A DNA stretch of 64,000 bases from Chryseobacterium gleum (GCA_945897805.1 CAMDFX010000002.1:1-64000); one strand, 5' to 3'. Shown: positions 26,229-35,759, counted from the stretch's first letter. Notes: generated by a model from the letters alone, not told the origin. Numbers and translations are program-made.

Positions 26229-28433
26229 ATGGATTACTTTTTCAGTCACCTTTGGCAAGCATTTCATCTTCCCTTGAAGAATCCTGTATTGATTTTTTCG
26301 CTCATTCTTTTCATCATACTTTTATCGCCCATTTTACTCAGAAGAATTAGAATACCTTCCATTATTGGGTTAATTATTTCTGGAGTAATTGTAGGTCCAA
26401 AAGGGTTTAATTTGATTGGAGAAAAACTACTTGAATCTGAAGGTTCGGTCAAATTATTTTCAACCATTGGTTTGCTGTATATCATGTTCATGGCGGGATT
26501 GGAACTCGACATGAAAGAATTCAAAAAATACAGAAACAAAAGTTTTGCCTTCGGATTTTTGACTTTTGCCATTCCAATTTTACTTGGTTTTCCAATTTGC
26601 TATTACGGATTACATTTAGGAATGACCGCCAGTATTTTGACCGCCTCGATGTTTGCCACCCATACGTTGGTTGCCTATCCAATCGCAAGTAAATTTGGCA
26701 TCACTAAAATGCCCGCAGTAGCGATTACTATTGGCGGTACAATTTTAACCGACACAGCAGTTTTAATCATTTTAGCCGTTATTTCTAGCTCTGCAAAGGG
26801 TGAATTAAATACCGAATTTTGGATTCGATTAATCACCTCATTGACCATTTTCACTTTGATCATGTTTTTGATTATTCCGCGCATTGCTCGGTGGTTTTTT
26901 AGTAAACTAGAAAGTGAAAAATCATCGCATTATATTTTTGTTTTATCTATCATTTTCTTTGCGGCATTCTTGGCTGAAATGGCTGGCGTGGAACACATTA
27001 TAGGCGCATTCGTTGCTGGATTGGTGTTGAATGGCTTAATTCCGCACTCTTCCGCTTTGATGAATAGAATTGACTTTATTGGAAATGCCATTTTTATTCC
27101 ATTCTTCTTGATTTCCGTGGGAATGGTTGTGGACATAAGGGTGCTTTTTGATGGATATTGGGCATTAATCACCACCGCTGTTTTGACTACTTTTGCTATC
27201 TTTTCGAAATGGTTGGCAGCACTCGCAACACAAATTATTTTTAAAATGTCGGGCGCCGAACGGCAAGTAATTTTTGGACTTAGCACCGCTCATGCAGCCG
27301 CAACACTGGCAATTATTATTGTTGGATACAATACCATTACCGGCACAACTTCCGCAGGAGAACCAATTCGCCTTCTGGATGAAAACATTTTGAATGGAAC
27401 GGTAATTTTGATTCTAATCACCTGTATGACAGCTTCTTTTGTGACAGAAAATGCCGGAAGAAGATTGCTGGTAGAACAAGCCGAAGACAGTGATCTATTG
27501 GCCGCTCCTCAAAAAAGAACGCAACATTTACTTGTCGCTTTGAACGAATTGAAAGGAAACGAAAATATTCTCGACCTTTCCATTTTGATTACAGACAAGA
27601 AAGTCATTAATCCTATTTCTGTGGTGAGTGTTCTCCCCGACGACCAACAAGCAGAAAGCCGAATTCATCGTTCTAGAAATCACATGAATGATATCATCAC
27701 ACATTATTCAAGTGGAGAAACCAAGGTGAACACAATTGCGACAATCGACCACAATTTATCCAGTGGAATCGCGCGAACATCCAAAGAATTGGCAGCTGAT
27801 ATTGTCGTTATCAATGACAGCGATAAGATGAATTTGCTGATGCGCATTGTGGGCGATGACCGAGAACACTTGCTAGATGTTTGCGATAAAACTGTGTTTT
27901 TCTGCCAGTTAGACATGCCATTCATCTCTAAAAGAAGAATCATTTTGATTTGTCCTGAATTGGCGGAATTAGAGAATAGTTTCACTAATTGGCTAGACCG
28001 AGTGTTGAGATTATCGAGAGAATTAAACTTACCGACCATTGTTTTTTCAGGAGAACAGACGTATGAAAAAATCAACACGTATACAGAACAAAGAAAATTT
28101 AATGTTTCGTTAGAACAAAAAACAATCAGCGAATTAGACGAGTTTTTTATGTTGAATTACAAAATAGAATCCACTGATTTAATTATATATTGCACAGCCA
28201 GAAAAGGCGCTATTTCTTATACGGCAAGTGTAGATTCTTTCTTGAATAAATTAGAAAAGGCATTTCCTGACAATGACAGAATTTTGATTTATCCATCGCA
28301 ATTATCCGACAATCTATTTAATTCTTACGACGATATTTCAACCAGTCCGATCACCAGAGGGATGGAAACAATTCAAAAAATCGGGAAAGAAGTTGGAAAT
28401 ATTTTCAAGGGAAATGAAAACAAAACGAATTAA
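26229..28433 (+). CDS. Cation:proton antiporter (Kef/CPA2 type) with C-terminal universal-stress-like domain
   Basis: A 734-residue inner-membrane exchanger. I start it at the ATG at 26229 (MDYFFSHLWQAF), because the 45 codons in front are low-complexity and unlike the family. The Na+/H+ exchanger domain (to about residue 400) has IPSIIGLIISGVIVGP, IMFMAGLELDM and GLSTAHAAATLAI. The remaining cytosolic part has two regions like universal stress proteins rather than the TrkA-N domain of KefB. The transported ion (K+ or Na+) cannot be told. It converges on arfB and shares 4 bp of the stop codons. Confidence 0.88.
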   Translation: MDYFFSHLWQAFHLPLKNPVLIFSLILFIILLSPILLRRIRIPSIIGLIISGVIVGPKGFNLIGEKLLESEGSVKLFSTIGLLYIMFMAGLELDMKEFKKYRNKSFAFGFLTFAIPILLGFPICYYGLHLGMTASILTASMFATHTLVAYPIASKFGITKMPAVAITIGGTILTDTAVLIILAVISSSAKGELNTEFWIRLITSLTIFTLIMFLIIPRIARWFFSKLESEKSSHYIFVLSIIFFAAFLAEMAGVEHIIGAFVAGLVLNGLIPHSSALMNRIDFIGNAIFIPFFLISVGMVVDIRVLFDGYWALITTAVLTTFAIFSKWLAALATQIIFKMSGAERQVIFGLSTAHAAATLAIIIVGYNTITGTTSAGEPIRLLDENILNGTVILILITCMTASFVTENAGRRLLVEQAEDSDLLAAPQKRTQHLLVALNELKGNENILDLSILITDKKVINPISVVSVLPDDQQAESRIHRSRNHMNDIITHYSSGETKVNTIATIDHNLSSGIARTSKELAADIVVINDSDKMNLLMRIVGDDREHLLDVCDKTVFFCQLDMPFISKRRIILICPELAELENSFTNWLDRVLRLSRELNLPTIVFSGEQTYEKINTYTEQRKFNVSLEQKTISELDEFFMLNYKIESTDLIIYCTARKGAISYTASVDSFLNKLEKAFPDNDRILIYPSQLSDNLFNSYDDISTSPITRGMETIQKIGKEVGNIFKGNENKTN

Positions 28434-28834
28434 TATTCTACTTTCCGCATTTTCTTGATTTCAGCTTTGCGCTTTTTTGTGAGTAGCCGCTTTTGCTTCA
28501 CTGCAAATGGAACTTTGGTTTCTTTCCGTTTCTTTTGCACTTTAAAACTGCTTTCGATACATTCTTTGAACTTTGAAATGACCGTTTTCTTGTTGCCAAG
28601 TTGGCTCCTTTCCACCTGAGAAATGATTTGTAAAATACCTTCAGTCGTGATTCTATTAGCTAATTTAGATTGAATGATTTCCCTTTGACTTTCGTCCAAG
28701 AATTGCGAATTCGTAACATCAAAATTGAGTTCCACTTTGGTCGATACTTTGTTTACATTTTGTCCACCACTTCCGCCACTGCGGCTGGTTTTAAAAGAAA
28801 TTTCCGTCAGTAAAAGGTTTATATCTGGTTTCAT
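28430..28834 (-). CDS. arfB: Peptidyl-tRNA hydrolase ArfB (YaeJ family)
   Basis: Rescues stalled ribosomes by releasing the peptide from the tRNA when no stop codon is present. The 134-residue protein is the single-domain release-factor form: SRSGGSGGQNVNKV with the catalytic Gly23-Gly24-Gln25, followed by the beta-sheet core and a long basic tail (RLLTKKRKAEIKKMRK) that in the family enters the empty mRNA channel. It has its own promoter box. It is fully separate from the prfA/prfB genes, which are not in this window. Confidence 0.93.
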   Translation of the reverse strand: MKPDINLLLTEISFKTSRSGGSGGQNVNKVSTKVELNFDVTNSQFLDESQREIIQSKLANRITTEGILQIISQVERSQLGNKKTVISKFKECIESSFKVQKKRKETKVPFAVKQKRLLTKKRKAEIKKMRKVEY

Positions 28835-28864
28835 AAATGATTATTTGAGTTTAGGGTTTTTCTT

Positions 28865-28872
28865 CAAAGATA
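28865..28872 (-). promoter_or_regulatory. Promoter -7 box of arfB (TATCTTTG)
   Basis: On the minus strand TATCTTTG has a TTG 16 nt upstream as the -33 element and lies 30 bp before the ATG of arfB, giving a leader of about 25 nt. Confidence 0.6.
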
Positions 28873-28897
28873 AGCTTTTGGTTGATTTCAAAAATGA

Positions 28898-29000
28898 TTA
28901 GTAACATCTCATTTAATAAATATTAACCAACAGTTTCAACAAACTTCGATTTAGTAACCCTCATTTCTATCGTGATAATTCAATTAGTAACCCTCATTAT
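28898..29000. repeat. Three copies of a 15-17 bp direct repeat upstream of arfB
   Basis: ttagtaacatctcattt (28898) is followed by ttagtaaccctcattt (28951) and ttagtaaccctcatta (28984). The last two are identical over 15 bp with a 33-bp period, about three helical turns. They lie behind the arfB promoter, in the gap before the glycerophosphodiesterase gene, and could be protein-binding sites. Confidence 0.6.
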
Positions 29001-29045
29001 GACAATTAATAACTAAGAAAAGTAGCTGTTTTGAAAATCGCCAAA

Positions 29046-29897
29046 TTACTTCTTAACCAAATTGGGATAATCAGTAATGATTCCGTCAACACCTTTTCCT
29101 ATTAATTTTTTGCTAATTTTTGGATCATTTACCGTCCAAGCAAAAGTCTTAATTCCTAGTTTTGTCAAAGTTTTGACATTTGTTTTCGAAATCATGGGAT
29201 AAAATATGCCGATTGCATAAGGTTTAAAAGAGAAATCAGCAATAAAATTTGAAGTAGCTCTGAGCGGAGATTCTGTCAAATAGACCAATCTGAAATTCGG
29301 TGCTTTCAGATTTAATTCCTCTAAAATTCTGGCGTCAAAACTCATAAAAATGATGTTTTCCTTGTATTTGAAATCCTTTACTTCATTCAAAATAATGGAA
29401 ACATATTCTGCCGGCGCAGGTTGAAAAACACCCTCTAAATCCTTGTCCGATTTGATTTCAAATAAGATTGTAGTTTGGGAAAAATCGATGGAATCAAAAA
29501 CCGTTTGCAAGAGCGGTTTCGTTTCCTTCACTTTTTGCTGCTCAGGAAAACGTTGGTGCACTTTAGAACCACAATCAAATTGCTCAATTTGACTTTGAGA
29601 CATTTGATAAATATTGGTGGCTTTTTCATCCGAAATTTCAGAACCATCGGGCATTAAACAAAATTCTCTTTCAAAAAATTGATCGTGAGAAATGACCAAT
29701 TGCTTGTCTTTGTTCACAACAACATCCCATTCAATGCCATCAACGCCTAACTCAATCGCTTTTTTGAAACCAACAATGGTATTTTCAGGATACAAACCGC
29801 GGCAACCTCTATGACCAAAAAAAGAAACAGGATTTTCCTGACCTGAAACAATTAATTGCGCCAAAATAGAAAATATTAGAAAGGAAATTTTAACCAT
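29046..29897 (-). CDS. Glycerophosphodiester phosphodiesterase
   Basis: Hydrolyses glycerophosphodiesters to glycerol-3-phosphate and an alcohol. The 283-residue protein has a signal peptide (1-19, ending VSGQ), so it is periplasmic. The active site is complete: His29-Arg30 in FFGHRGCRG, Glu38-Asn in YPENTI, Glu56 and Asp58 in DGIEWDV, and His71 in VISHDQ. The C-terminal KTFAWTVND and DGIITDYP are the family's end signatures. A box lies 7 nt before the ATG, so the leader is very short. The product could feed the GpsA/PlsC lipid route. Confidence 0.93.
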   Translation of the reverse strand: MVKISFLIFSILAQLIVSGQENPVSFFGHRGCRGLYPENTIVGFKKAIELGVDGIEWDVVVNKDKQLVISHDQFFEREFCLMPDGSEISDEKATNIYQMSQSQIEQFDCGSKVHQRFPEQQKVKETKPLLQTVFDSIDFSQTTILFEIKSDKDLEGVFQPAPAEYVSIILNEVKDFKYKENIIFMSFDARILEELNLKAPNFRLVYLTESPLRATSNFIADFSFKPYAIGIFYPMISKTNVKTLTKLGIKTFAWTVNDPKISKKLIGKGVDGIITDYPNLVKK

Positions 29898-29904
29898 TTT
29901 CTTT

Positions 29905-29912
29905 CAAAAGTA
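29905..29912 (-). promoter_or_regulatory. Promoter -7 box of the glycerophosphodiesterase gene (TACTTTTG)
   Basis: On the minus strand TACTTTTG matches TAnnTTTG and is followed by only 7 nt before the ATG. Confidence 0.45.
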
Positions 29913-29960
29913 AACCAAAATAAGCTAAAATTTGTAAAGCGAATATTAATCTTTTGAAAG

Positions 29961-30653
29961 TTAATTAACCACTTGCAAAACGATATTTAATGCTCTGTAT
30001 TTACTTCTGATTTTTCCACCTTCAGATGATCCTTGAGAAACGTTTACCTCTGTTTGTCTGTCCATATAAACTGTTGAAGAACCCAACGCCAAGGCTGCCA
30101 TTTGATTGATTCCAAGCACCAGGTTTGTTGCGCCGTCCGCATCTTGATATGCCAATGCATTTTGCCCCCAAGTCCAACTTCCTATAAAAATTCCAACAGC
30201 TTGATTTGCTGCCAAAGGTGAACCAACCCAAGAAATTGTTTGTGCAGATGATTTAGACAAGGAATTCAATGTTGTTGGAAAAGCAATTGTATCGCAAGCA
30301 GGAATCGAATTTTGAAAAACTTGTCCTGCAACATTTGTGTAAGTAAAAGTTCCAGACGTAATTCTACCTGCATATTCTTTAAAATGGCCTGTAAACAAAC
30401 CGTTATAAGCCAAAGTATCATTGTTAAATCGTACACTTGAAGTTGAATCTAACTCTAAAATTGTTCCTGTTGGACCACCGAATCTAAATTTTGCAACAAC
30501 CCAAGATTTGTCGGTATTTCTGTCGTAGAATACTTCATAATCTGTATAAATTTTATCTTGATTTACATCTGAAGCCTTTTCTTTTTCACAAGAAGTGAAT
30601 AAGCCTAAAGCTAAATAAAGTGCAGTGATTGCAACGAACCCAAATTTTTTCAT
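29961..30653 (-). CDS. Hypothetical lipoprotein, 230 residues
   Basis: I start it at the ATG at 30653, which gives MKKFGFVAITALYLALGLFT and then Ser-Cys, a clear lipobox. A TTG start at 30704 would lie inside the accC terminator and is rejected. After the cysteine comes EKEK, an acidic/basic stretch like that of surface-exposed Bacteroidota lipoproteins. The mature part is rich in Thr, Ser and Gly with beta-strand patterns and no recognised domain. The promoter box (TATCTTTG) supports this start. Function unknown. Confidence 0.8.
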   Translation of the reverse strand: MKKFGFVAITALYLALGLFTSCEKEKASDVNQDKIYTDYEVFYDRNTDKSWVVAKFRFGGPTGTILELDSTSSVRFNNDTLAYNGLFTGHFKEYAGRITSGTFTYTNVAGQVFQNSIPACDTIAFPTTLNSLSKSSAQTISWVGSPLAANQAVGIFIGSWTWGQNALAYQDADGATNLVLGINQMAALALGSSTVYMDRQTEVNVSQGSSEGGKIRSKYRALNIVLQVVN

Positions 30654-30676
30654 AAGAACCGAATATTTTATTTGTT

Positions 30677-30684
30677 CAAAGATA
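30677..30684 (-). promoter_or_regulatory. Promoter -7 box (TATCTTTG) of the lipoprotein gene
   Basis: On the minus strand TTTG, 17 nt, TATCTTTG is an excellent match to the Bacteroidota promoter. The TTTG element lies in the T tract of the upstream accC terminator, and the box is 23 bp before the ATG at 30653. Confidence 0.7.
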
Positions 30685-30700
30685 TAATTTTTTTTTAGAA

Positions 30701-30734
30701 ACAAAAAAAGCCTAAAGATTAATCCTCAGGCTTT
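30701..30734 (-). terminator. Intrinsic terminator after accC
   Basis: AAAGCCT...AGGCTTT stem followed on the minus strand by a run of T. It lies 21 bp after the accC stop codon and closes the fatty-acid operon. Confidence 0.85.
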
Positions 30735-30754
30735 CAAATATTTGGAATTGAATT

Positions 30755-32089
30755 TTAAAAATCAAAAGTTTCCATGAACTTTGTTGTGAAATTTCCGGCG
30801 TTAAAATCAGGATTTTCCATTAATTTTTGATGAAAAGGAATGGTTGTTTTGATGCCTTCAATGATATATTCATCTAGTGCTCTTTTCATTTTTAAAATTG
30901 CCTCATCACGCGTTTGAGCAACTACAATTAATTTGGCAATCATTGAATCGTAGTTTGGCGGAATTGTGTAACCTGCATATGCATGTGTATCAATTCTCAC
31001 ACCATGTCCTCCTGGAGAGTGATAGGAAGTGATTTTTCCTGGAGAAGGTCTAAAATCAGCAAAAGGATCCTCAGCATTTATTCGACATTGAATCGCATGC
31101 ATTTGAGGATAGTAATTTTTACCTGAAATTTTATGACCTGCAGCGATTTTAATTTGCTCTTTTATCAAGTCAAAATTGATCACTTCTTCAGTAATTGTAT
31201 GTTCAACTTGGATGCGTGTATTCATTTCCATAAAATAGAAATCGCGGTTTTTATCAACCAAAAACTCAACAGTTCCTACACCTTCGTAATTCACCGCTTT
31301 GGTAGCTTTAATAGCCGCTTCACCCATTTTTTCACGCAATTCATCTGTCATGAATGGAGAAGGTGTTTCCTCAACCAACTTTTGATGTCTTCGTTGAATA
31401 GAACAATCTCTTTCAGACATGTGACAGGCGGTTCCGTATTGATCACCAGCAATTTGAATTTCAATATGGCGTGGTTCTTCAATGTATTTCTCCATGTAGA
31501 TTCCATCGTTTCCGAAAGCTGCAGCAGCCTCTTGACGCGTAGAATCCCATGCTTGTTCGATATCTTCTTCTTTCCAGACGATTCTCATTCCTTTACCACC
31601 ACCACCGGCAGTAGCTTTCATGATTACTGGATAAACTATTTTGGCAGCTTGTGCTTTTGCGTCTTCCAAATCTTTCAATAAACCTACAGAACCCGGAATG
31701 CAAGGCACGCCAGCCGCAATCATTGTAGCTTTGGCCGTTGCTTTGTCTCCCATTCCATCAATTTGATCAGGCAAAGCGCCAATAAATTTGATGTTGTGTT
31801 TTTGACAAATTTCTGAGAATCTTGCATTTTCTGACAAGAAACCATAACCTGGGTGAATTGCATCTGCGTTTGTGATCTCTGCAGCGGCAATAATATTAGG
31901 AATAGATAAGTAAGATTTTGAGCTAACAGCTGGTCCGATACAAACGGCTTCGTCTGCGAACCTTACAGGCAAACTATCTTTATCTGCAGTAGAGTAAACA
32001 GCAACCGTCTTGATTCCCATTTCTTTACAAGTACGGATAATGCGCAAAGCGATTTCTCCTCTATTTGCGATGAGTATTTTTTTAAACAT
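30755..32089 (-). CDS. accC: Acetyl-CoA carboxylase, biotin carboxylase subunit
   Basis: Carboxylates biotin on AccB, the first step of malonyl-CoA synthesis. The 444-residue ATP-grasp protein shows the biotin carboxylase N domain ([17 protein letters not shown]), the Gly-rich loop [27 protein letters not shown], the [15 protein letters not shown] strand, NTRIQVEHT with the catalytic region, and ITEE. It is the last gene of the DUF177-rpmF-plsX-fabH-accB-accC operon. The carboxyltransferase genes accA and accD are not in the window. Confidence 0.97.
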   Translation of the reverse strand: MFKKILIANRGEIALRIIRTCKEMGIKTVAVYSTADKDSLPVRFADEAVCIGPAVSSKSYLSIPNIIAAAEITNADAIHPGYGFLSENARFSEICQKHNIKFIGALPDQIDGMGDKATAKATMIAAGVPCIPGSVGLLKDLEDAKAQAAKIVYPVIMKATAGGGGKGMRIVWKEEDIEQAWDSTRQEAAAAFGNDGIYMEKYIEEPRHIEIQIAGDQYGTACHMSERDCSIQRRHQKLVEETPSPFMTDELREKMGEAAIKATKAVNYEGVGTVEFLVDKNRDFYFMEMNTRIQVEHTITEEVINFDLIKEQIKIAAGHKISGKNYYPQMHAIQCRINAEDPFADFRPSPGKITSYHSPGGHGVRIDTHAYAGYTIPPNYDSMIAKLIVVAQTRDEAILKMKRALDEYIIEGIKTTIPFHQKLMENPDFNAGNFTTKFMETFDF

Positions 32090-32168
32090 AGCTTCAATTT
32101 AAGATTTAAACTTTAAATTTTCAGATCGAAAATGAACATTCAGATTCGAATTTCAAAATTTAAATTAA

Positions 32169-32633
32169 TTAAGCTGGATCTACCAAGAATAAAGGTTGAT
32201 CATATTCAACTGGAGAAGCATCGTCAACCAATACTTTAATAATTTTACCAGCAACTTCCGATTCGATTTCATTAAACAATTTCATTGCTTCGATGATACA
32301 AACTGGTGACCCCTTTTGAATAGTACTTCCAACAGATACAAAAGCGTCTTTATCTGGAGATGAAGAACGGTAAAAAGTACCAATCATTGGAGATTTCACT
32401 ATGATGTACTTAGAATCATCAGAAACAGCTGGAGTTTCAGCAACTGGAGCGGCTGGTGCAGGAGCAGGAGCAGCAACTTGAGCAGGGGCAGCTTGATAGA
32501 CTACTTGTTGCTCGGCCTTCGCTTTCGATTCAGCTTTGATGATTATTTTAAAATCTTTTCTTTCGATTTCAACCTCGCTTACGCCTGATTTTGAAACGAA
32601 TTTGATTAAATCTTGGATTTCGTTCAGATTCAT
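32169..32633 (-). CDS. accB: Biotin carboxyl carrier protein of acetyl-CoA carboxylase
   Basis: Carries biotin between AccC and the carboxyltransferase. The 154-residue protein has an N-terminal helical part, an Ala/Pro-rich linker (about 47-68) and a biotinyl domain with Lys118 in the EAMK motif (EAMKLFNEIES). The domain ends in VEYDQPLFLVDP. It sits between fabH and accC in the operon. Confidence 0.97.
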   Translation of the reverse strand: MNLNEIQDLIKFVSKSGVSEVEIERKDFKIIIKAESKAKAEQQVVYQAAPAQVAAPAPAPAAPVAETPAVSDDSKYIIVKSPMIGTFYRSSSPDKDAFVSVGSTIQKGSPVCIIEAMKLFNEIESEVAGKIIKVLVDDASPVEYDQPLFLVDPA

Positions 32634-32671
32634 AATTTTTGGATTTTAATTTTTCTTTAATTGTTTTTATT

Positions 32672-33661
32672 TTAGGAGTTATAAGCCCATTTCAAGTAAA
32701 TAGCTCCCCAAGTAAATCCTCCACCAAAGGCAGAAAGAATGACATTATCACCTTTTTTCAACTGACTTTCCCAATCCCACAAGCAAAGTGGCAAAGTTCC
32801 GGCAGTTGTATTTCCATAACGTTGAATATTGATCATTACCTTTTCTTTAGGCAATCCCATGCGATTAGCTGTTGCGTCAATGATTCGTAAATTTGCTTGA
32901 TGCGGAACCAACCAATCAACGTTTTCACTGGTTAAATTGTTTTTTTCCATGATTTCAGCAGAAACATCAGCCATGTTTGTAACAGCAAATTTAAAAACAG
33001 CTTTTCCCTCTTGTTTTACATAATGCATGCGATCTTCAACGGTTTGCATTGAAGCAGGATGCGCAGAACCTCCACCAGGTTGAATCAAATATTTCCTCCC
33101 AGAACCATCTGATCTCAAAATTGCATCAATGATTCCATTTCCTTCTTCGTTTGGTTCCAATAAAACTGCACCAGCACCATCTCCAAAAATCACGCAAGTT
33201 GTTCTATCTTGGTAATCAATGATTGAACTCATTTTATCCACACCGATAACGATTACTCGTTTATGTGTGCCCGCTTCAATGAATTTAGCGCCTGTTTGCA
33301 AGCCATAAATAAAACCTGAACAAGCAGCAATCAAATCAAAACCCCAGGCATTGGTCATACCAACTTTATCACAAACAACATTTGCGGTGCTAGGAAACGG
33401 ATAATCTGGCGTAACTGTAGCAACAATTACCAAATCAATATCCAGAGGACTCAATCCTTTTTTTGCAAGTAAACCCTTCACAGCTTCGGCTGCCATATCT
33501 GAAGAAGCACCATCTTTCATGATTCTTCTTTCTGATATTCCAGTTCTTGACAAAATCCATTCGTCAGAAGTATCTACAATTTTAGCCAGATCATTGTTTG
33601 TAACAATGTTATCTGGTAAATATCCTTGAACACCAGTAATGGCCGCTGTCATTTTAGTCAT
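32672..33661 (-). CDS. fabH: 3-oxoacyl-ACP synthase III
   Basis: Condenses an acyl-CoA starter with malonyl-ACP to begin fatty-acid synthesis. The 329-residue protein has the thiolase fold with Cys114 in AACSGFIYG, the His in VPHQANLRII and the Asn in YGNTTAG. The start is ATG at 33661, with a second in-frame ATG three codons later. It directly follows plsX with 3 bp between, as in many bacteria. The starter preference (acetyl or branched) is not readable. Confidence 0.97.
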   Translation of the reverse strand: MTKMTAAITGVQGYLPDNIVTNNDLAKIVDTSDEWILSRTGISERRIMKDGASSDMAAEAVKGLLAKKGLSPLDIDLVIVATVTPDYPFPSTANVVCDKVGMTNAWGFDLIAACSGFIYGLQTGAKFIEAGTHKRVIVIGVDKMSSIIDYQDRTTCVIFGDGAGAVLLEPNEEGNGIIDAILRSDGSGRKYLIQPGGGSAHPASMQTVEDRMHYVKQEGKAVFKFAVTNMADVSAEIMEKNNLTSENVDWLVPHQANLRIIDATANRMGLPKEKVMINIQRYGNTTAGTLPLCLWDWESQLKKGDNVILSAFGGGFTWGAIYLKWAYNS

Positions 33662-33664
33662 ATT

Positions 33665-34603
33665 TTAATTAAACGCTTCGTTAACTTTAATTGCCAAACC
33701 CGATTTTGCTACTTCAAAAGAATGCATTAACATACTTTTAACCGCTTTGTCATTTGAAATTCCATGACCAATGATCACATTTCCTTTTACTCCTAAAATT
33801 GGAGTACCGCCATAATTTTCGTAATTAAAACGGTCAAAATATTCATCCTTAATCCCTCTTTGCTTCATCAAAGTATAAATTCCTTCTGCTTCTTTCAAAA
33901 CTACATTTCCTGTAAATCCATCACAGACTACAACATCTGCTTTTCCTGAAAAGATATCTCTTCCCTCAATATTACCAATAAAATTGATTTCATCAGACTC
34001 TTTGAGCAATTTATAGGTTGCAATAGTCAACAAATTTCCTTTTGATTCTTCTTCACCGATGTTCAATAAAGCAACTTTTGGCTTTTCAACACCGTAAACA
34101 TTTTGAGAATACAGAGAACCCAACAAAGCAAATTGATACAAAACATCCGCTTTGCAATCTGCATTTGAACCCACATCCAATAAAATAGAATTTCCTCCAT
34201 CAATTGTTGGAAGAACAGATGTAATACACGGGCGAATTATCCCAGGTATTGTGTTGATTTTGTAAATTGAACCAACAAGCATGGCGCCAGTATTTCCGGT
34301 ACTTGCAAATACATTTAAATATTTGGAAGCCAGTAAATCAAAACCTACAGCAATACTGCTATTTGGTTTCTGTGGAATAGCGCGCGTTGGATGGTCATGC
34401 ATCGTGATAACATCAGGTGCATGTACAATTTCAAAATCTTCAGGATTTGCTCCACGGCTCAAAAGGCCACTCAAGATTTGCTCTTGGTCGCCAATCAGAA
34501 CGAGCGTTACATCCTGAGGAAGTTCTTTTTGGGCTAAAATTGCTCCAGAGATATTAGCATCTGGAGCAAAATCGCCTCCTAAAATATCTATTCCTATCTT
34601 CAT
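33665..34603 (-). CDS. plsX: Phosphate acyltransferase PlsX
   Basis: Makes acyl-phosphate from acyl-ACP for glycerol-3-phosphate acylation by PlsY. The 312-residue protein shows GIDILGGDFAPDANI, MHDHPTRAIPQKPNSSI, ASTGNTGAMLVGS and DVVVCDGFTGNVVLK, all diagnostic. It is placed between rpmF and fabH, the arrangement seen widely in bacteria. Confidence 0.97.
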   Translation of the reverse strand: MKIGIDILGGDFAPDANISGAILAQKELPQDVTLVLIGDQEQILSGLLSRGANPEDFEIVHAPDVITMHDHPTRAIPQKPNSSIAVGFDLLASKYLNVFASTGNTGAMLVGSIYKINTIPGIIRPCITSVLPTIDGGNSILLDVGSNADCKADVLYQFALLGSLYSQNVYGVEKPKVALLNIGEEESKGNLLTIATYKLLKESDEINFIGNIEGRDIFSGKADVVVCDGFTGNVVLKEAEGIYTLMKQRGIKDEYFDRFNYENYGGTPILGVKGNVIIGHGISNDKAVKSMLMHSFEVAKSGLAIKVNEAFN

Positions 34604-34626
34604 CAGGAAGAAATTAGTGGTGCAGC

Positions 34627-34818
34627 TTAAATCGCTACTTCTTTTTCAGCTACTACTTTACCTTTATAGTAAAGTTTTCCTTCATGCCAATGAGCATGGT
34701 GAAATAAGTGAGGCTGACCAGTTGTTGGACAGATCGCGATATTATCAGCAACAGCTTTAAAATGCGTTCTTCTCTTGTCTCTTCTTGTCGTCGAGGTTCT
34801 TCTCTTAGGATGTGCCAT
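34627..34818 (-). CDS. rpmF: 50S ribosomal protein L32
   Basis: A 63-residue large-subunit protein. It starts [20 protein letters not shown], the well-conserved N terminus, and continues with [16 protein letters not shown]. It is next to the DUF177 gene and plsX, the classical arrangement that co-regulates ribosome and membrane-lipid synthesis. Confidence 0.97.
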   Translation of the reverse strand: MAHPKRRTSTTRRDKRRTHFKAVADNIAICPTTGQPHLFHHAHWHEGKLYYKGKVVAEKEVAI

Positions 34819-34848
34819 TTTACTTTATTTATATATTCTTTATTTGTA

Positions 34849-35439
34849 TCAATTGCTACTTTCAGCGGTCAAATTTCTCAATGTCGCCCACTTTGGATCT
34901 TTGGGATCAAAATCATCTGGTCCTGGTTCATCGTCTTCTTCGTCGTCCCAATCTTCATCCTCATCGTCTTCATCAATTTCTGTCGCATTTACAGTATATT
35001 GCTGAATCAATTTCCACATTTCTTCGTCACATTCTCCTACTGAATGAACCATTCTAGCAGGCAAAGAAACGATGGCCAATTCGTAAATCGCATCTCTTAC
35101 ATCTATTTCAAATGTTTCAGGATGCAAGACAACCAATGATTCATCTTCAGATTCTTCTAAACCGAATTTATAAACGAGTTTAAATTCACCTGAAATGGGC
35201 AATTCCATTTGCGTATCACAACGATCACAATTTGTTGAAACAATTCCTTCCGCAATAAAATGTGCAGTCATCATTGTTTCTCTTTTTTCAAATTCTAAAG
35301 TGACGTTTAAATCACCTTTGTGAATCATGGAATACTCCATGGATTCAAAGAACGAGTCATCAATCTTGTAATCGAACGTGTAAGTTCCTATTTTCAATCC
35401 GATAAACGGAATTATAAAATCTTGTTTAGAACTTTTCAC
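34849..35439 (-). CDS. DUF177 (YceD-like) protein
   Basis: A 196-residue protein of the DUF177 family usually encoded next to rpmF, with a role in 23S rRNA/ribosome maturation suggested for the family. A Cys-x2-Cys (TNCDRCDTQMELPI) is central, and the C terminus is extremely acidic (about 155-185, EDEDWDDEEDDEPGPDD). The start is GTG. It is the first gene of the fatty-acid operon, with a promoter box about 20 bp upstream. Confidence 0.85.
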   Translation of the reverse strand: MKSSKQDFIIPFIGLKIGTYTFDYKIDDSFFESMEYSMIHKGDLNVTLEFEKRETMMTAHFIAEGIVSTNCDRCDTQMELPISGEFKLVYKFGLEESEDESLVVLHPETFEIDVRDAIYELAIVSLPARMVHSVGECDEEMWKLIQQYTVNATEIDEDDEDEDWDDEEDDEPGPDDFDPKDPKWATLRNLTAESSN

Positions 35440-35759
35440 AACTCAAAATTAAGGAGGGCAAAGGTAATAAAATTAAACAAACAATGTTGATATCTTTTGT
35501 AAAAATCATTCAATTATCTTTAATTGTCAATAAAAACGATTTATTTTCAAGGGTTTATTGAATAAATCTGTTGTTGTCAATTTATTGAAATTTGTGGTTT
35601 GGAAAGGTTGTTTGACGAAGATTTCAAAGTGTTTTTAAATATTAGGTTTTTCGATTGCACAACAAACGTTTATTTTCAAGGATTATCGAAAGTCTAAAAA
35701 TCCAATTATCTATAAATCTATCTAACCTAAAATCCGTGCATCCGGGGCTATTTTCATAA
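35440..35759. other. 320-bp AT-rich intergenic region
   Basis: Besides the promoter of the fatty-acid operon, this gap holds two copies of tttattttcaagg (35540 and 35669, 129 bp apart). I see no open frame, tRNA or clear hairpin. It lies between the DUF177 gene start and the methyltransferase gene 3' end. Confidence 0.5.
35459..35466 (-). promoter_or_regulatory. Promoter -7 box of the DUF177-rpmF-plsX-fabH-accBC operon (TACCTTTG)
   Basis: On the minus strand TACCTTTG matches TAnnTTTG and lies 19 bp before the GTG start of the DUF177 gene. TTG/TTTG elements lie 11-15 nt upstream, closer than the usual spacing. Confidence 0.5.

Noticed and set aside
31133-31681. Plus-strand open frame of 182 codons
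   Set aside because: It is antisense to accC, which is unambiguous, and shows no domain signatures.
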